Part shown: positions 5,448 through 5,773 of the stretch, in pieces
Numbering within the stretch: position 1 is the first letter of the stretch
How the letters are laid out: the number at the start of each line of letters is the position of its first letter
From: Methanobrevibacter sp.
GTDB taxonomy: Archaea; Methanobacteriota; Methanobacteria; Methanobacteriales; Methanobacteriaceae
Assembly: GCA_030539985.1 (NCBI GenBank)
Contig: JAUNXD010000113.1
Coordinates: forward strand, 1-5,773
DNA length: 5,773 bases
Reading direction: 5' to 3'
The notes under the pieces: model-generated
The model's input: only the letters and a program-made list of their open reading frames with translations
What the model was told of the DNA's origin: nothing
Database searches by the model: none
Made by a program: the position numbers and the translations under genes

Positions 5448-5773
5448 TTATTGATTATTTTCACGATAGTTTTCAATAGCTGCCTGAAGTCCATCTGCTG
5501 CAAGGTTTGAACAGTGCATCTTGATAGGTGGAAGACCGTCCAACTCATCGGCAACATCATTTCTTGATATCTTTAAAGCTTCATCAACGGTTTTGCCAAC
5601 GGCAATCTCGGTTATCATACTGCTGGTTGCAATTGCAGCCCCACAGCCGAAGGTCTGGAAGGAAATGTCTTCGATGACTTCATCATCATTGACCTTAATG
5701 TATATTGTCATCAAATCCCCACAGGTTGGGTTTCCAACAGTTCCAACACCATTTGCATCTTCCATTTTTCTAC
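5448..5773 (-). CDS. nifU: NifU/IscU-type Fe-S cluster scaffold, N-terminus cut by the window edge
   Basis: The visible product is a NifU_N/IscU domain, the scaffold on which Fe-S clusters are assembled with sulfur from a cysteine desulfurase. Counting from the methionine at 5765, the three cluster cysteines are C15 (GNPTCGD), C41 (FGCGAAIATSSM) and C85 (KMHCSNLA), with the conserved Asp D17. LPPIKMHC holds the LPPxK motif known from IscU as a chaperone-binding site. The methionine at 5765 is probably internal: the codons before it (AGA AAA) stay open to the edge and read RKMEDANGVG, which matches the family region after the usual NPRNVG segment. About 20 residues are therefore likely missing to the right. 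The length otherwise fits the stand-alone scaffold rather than three-domain NifU. A cysteine desulfurase gene is commonly next to such genes in archaea and may lie beyond the edge; that is inference. Confidence 0.93.
   Translation of the reverse strand, partial: RKMEDANGVGTVGNPTCGDLMTIYIKVNDDEVIEDISFQTFGCGAAIATSSMITEIAVGKTVDEALKISRNDVADELDGLPPIKMHCSNLAADGLQAAIENYRENNQ

Noticed and set aside
5448..5765. NifU/IscU scaffold as a complete 105-residue protein
   Set aside because: The frame stays open to the window edge, and the residues before the methionine match the family, so the gene is truncated by the window.

Overview
This AT-rich window looks like part of the chromosome of a methanogenic archaeon of the Methanobacteriales, most likely Methanobrevibacter or a close relative. 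The evidence is an archaea-type RecJ-like protein with a DnaJ-type zinc finger (COG1107 architecture), a NifU/IscU scaffold next to a small superoxide reductase-like protein, a winged-helix regulator of a type I associate with this group, GGTG/GGAG-type ribosome binding sites, T-rich terminators and TATA-like promoters. The genus is inferred from these traits and was not tested by a search.

Layout from left to right. Positions 1-296 (+ strand) carry a winged-helix DNA-binding protein whose frame is interrupted by TAA at codon 11, with no usable start codon after it; I call it a pseudogene. It ends one base before the end of a minus-strand gene cluster, and a short inverted repeat covers both stop codons. 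The cluster runs from 4945 down to 298 in this transcription order: a membrane-anchored helical protein (4445-4945), a 753-residue RecJ-like DHH phosphoesterase (2171-4432), a protein that is almost only seven zinc ribbons (1284-2174), and a zinc-ribbon protein with an HEXXH metalloprotease motif (298-1284). Junctions are a 12-base gap holding a ribosome binding site, a 4-base ATGA overlap and a 1-base TAGTG overlap, so this is very probably one operon. Upstream of it are a hairpin plus T-rich terminator and a weak promoter region. Positions 5025-5390 encode a desulfoferrodoxin-type superoxide reductase with an intact catalytic iron site and a damaged desulforedoxin site. Positions 5448-5773 encode a NifU/IscU-type Fe-S scaffold that runs off the right edge. 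No gene-free stretch exceeds 300 bases, and I see no rRNA, tRNA, CRISPR array or insertion sequence.

How the genes may work together. The scaffold and superoxide reductase fit oxygen defence and Fe-S supply in an anaerobe. The four-gene cluster is the most unusual part. Three successive genes contain the same zinc-ribbon module, C-x(1-2)-C-x10-C-x2-C, ten copies in total, attached to a nuclease-like core, to nothing else, and to a protease-like domain. This suggests a ribbon-mediated nucleic-acid or protein complex with a nuclease-like and a peptidase-like partner and possibly a membrane component. The shared module and gene overlaps are visible; the joint function is inference.
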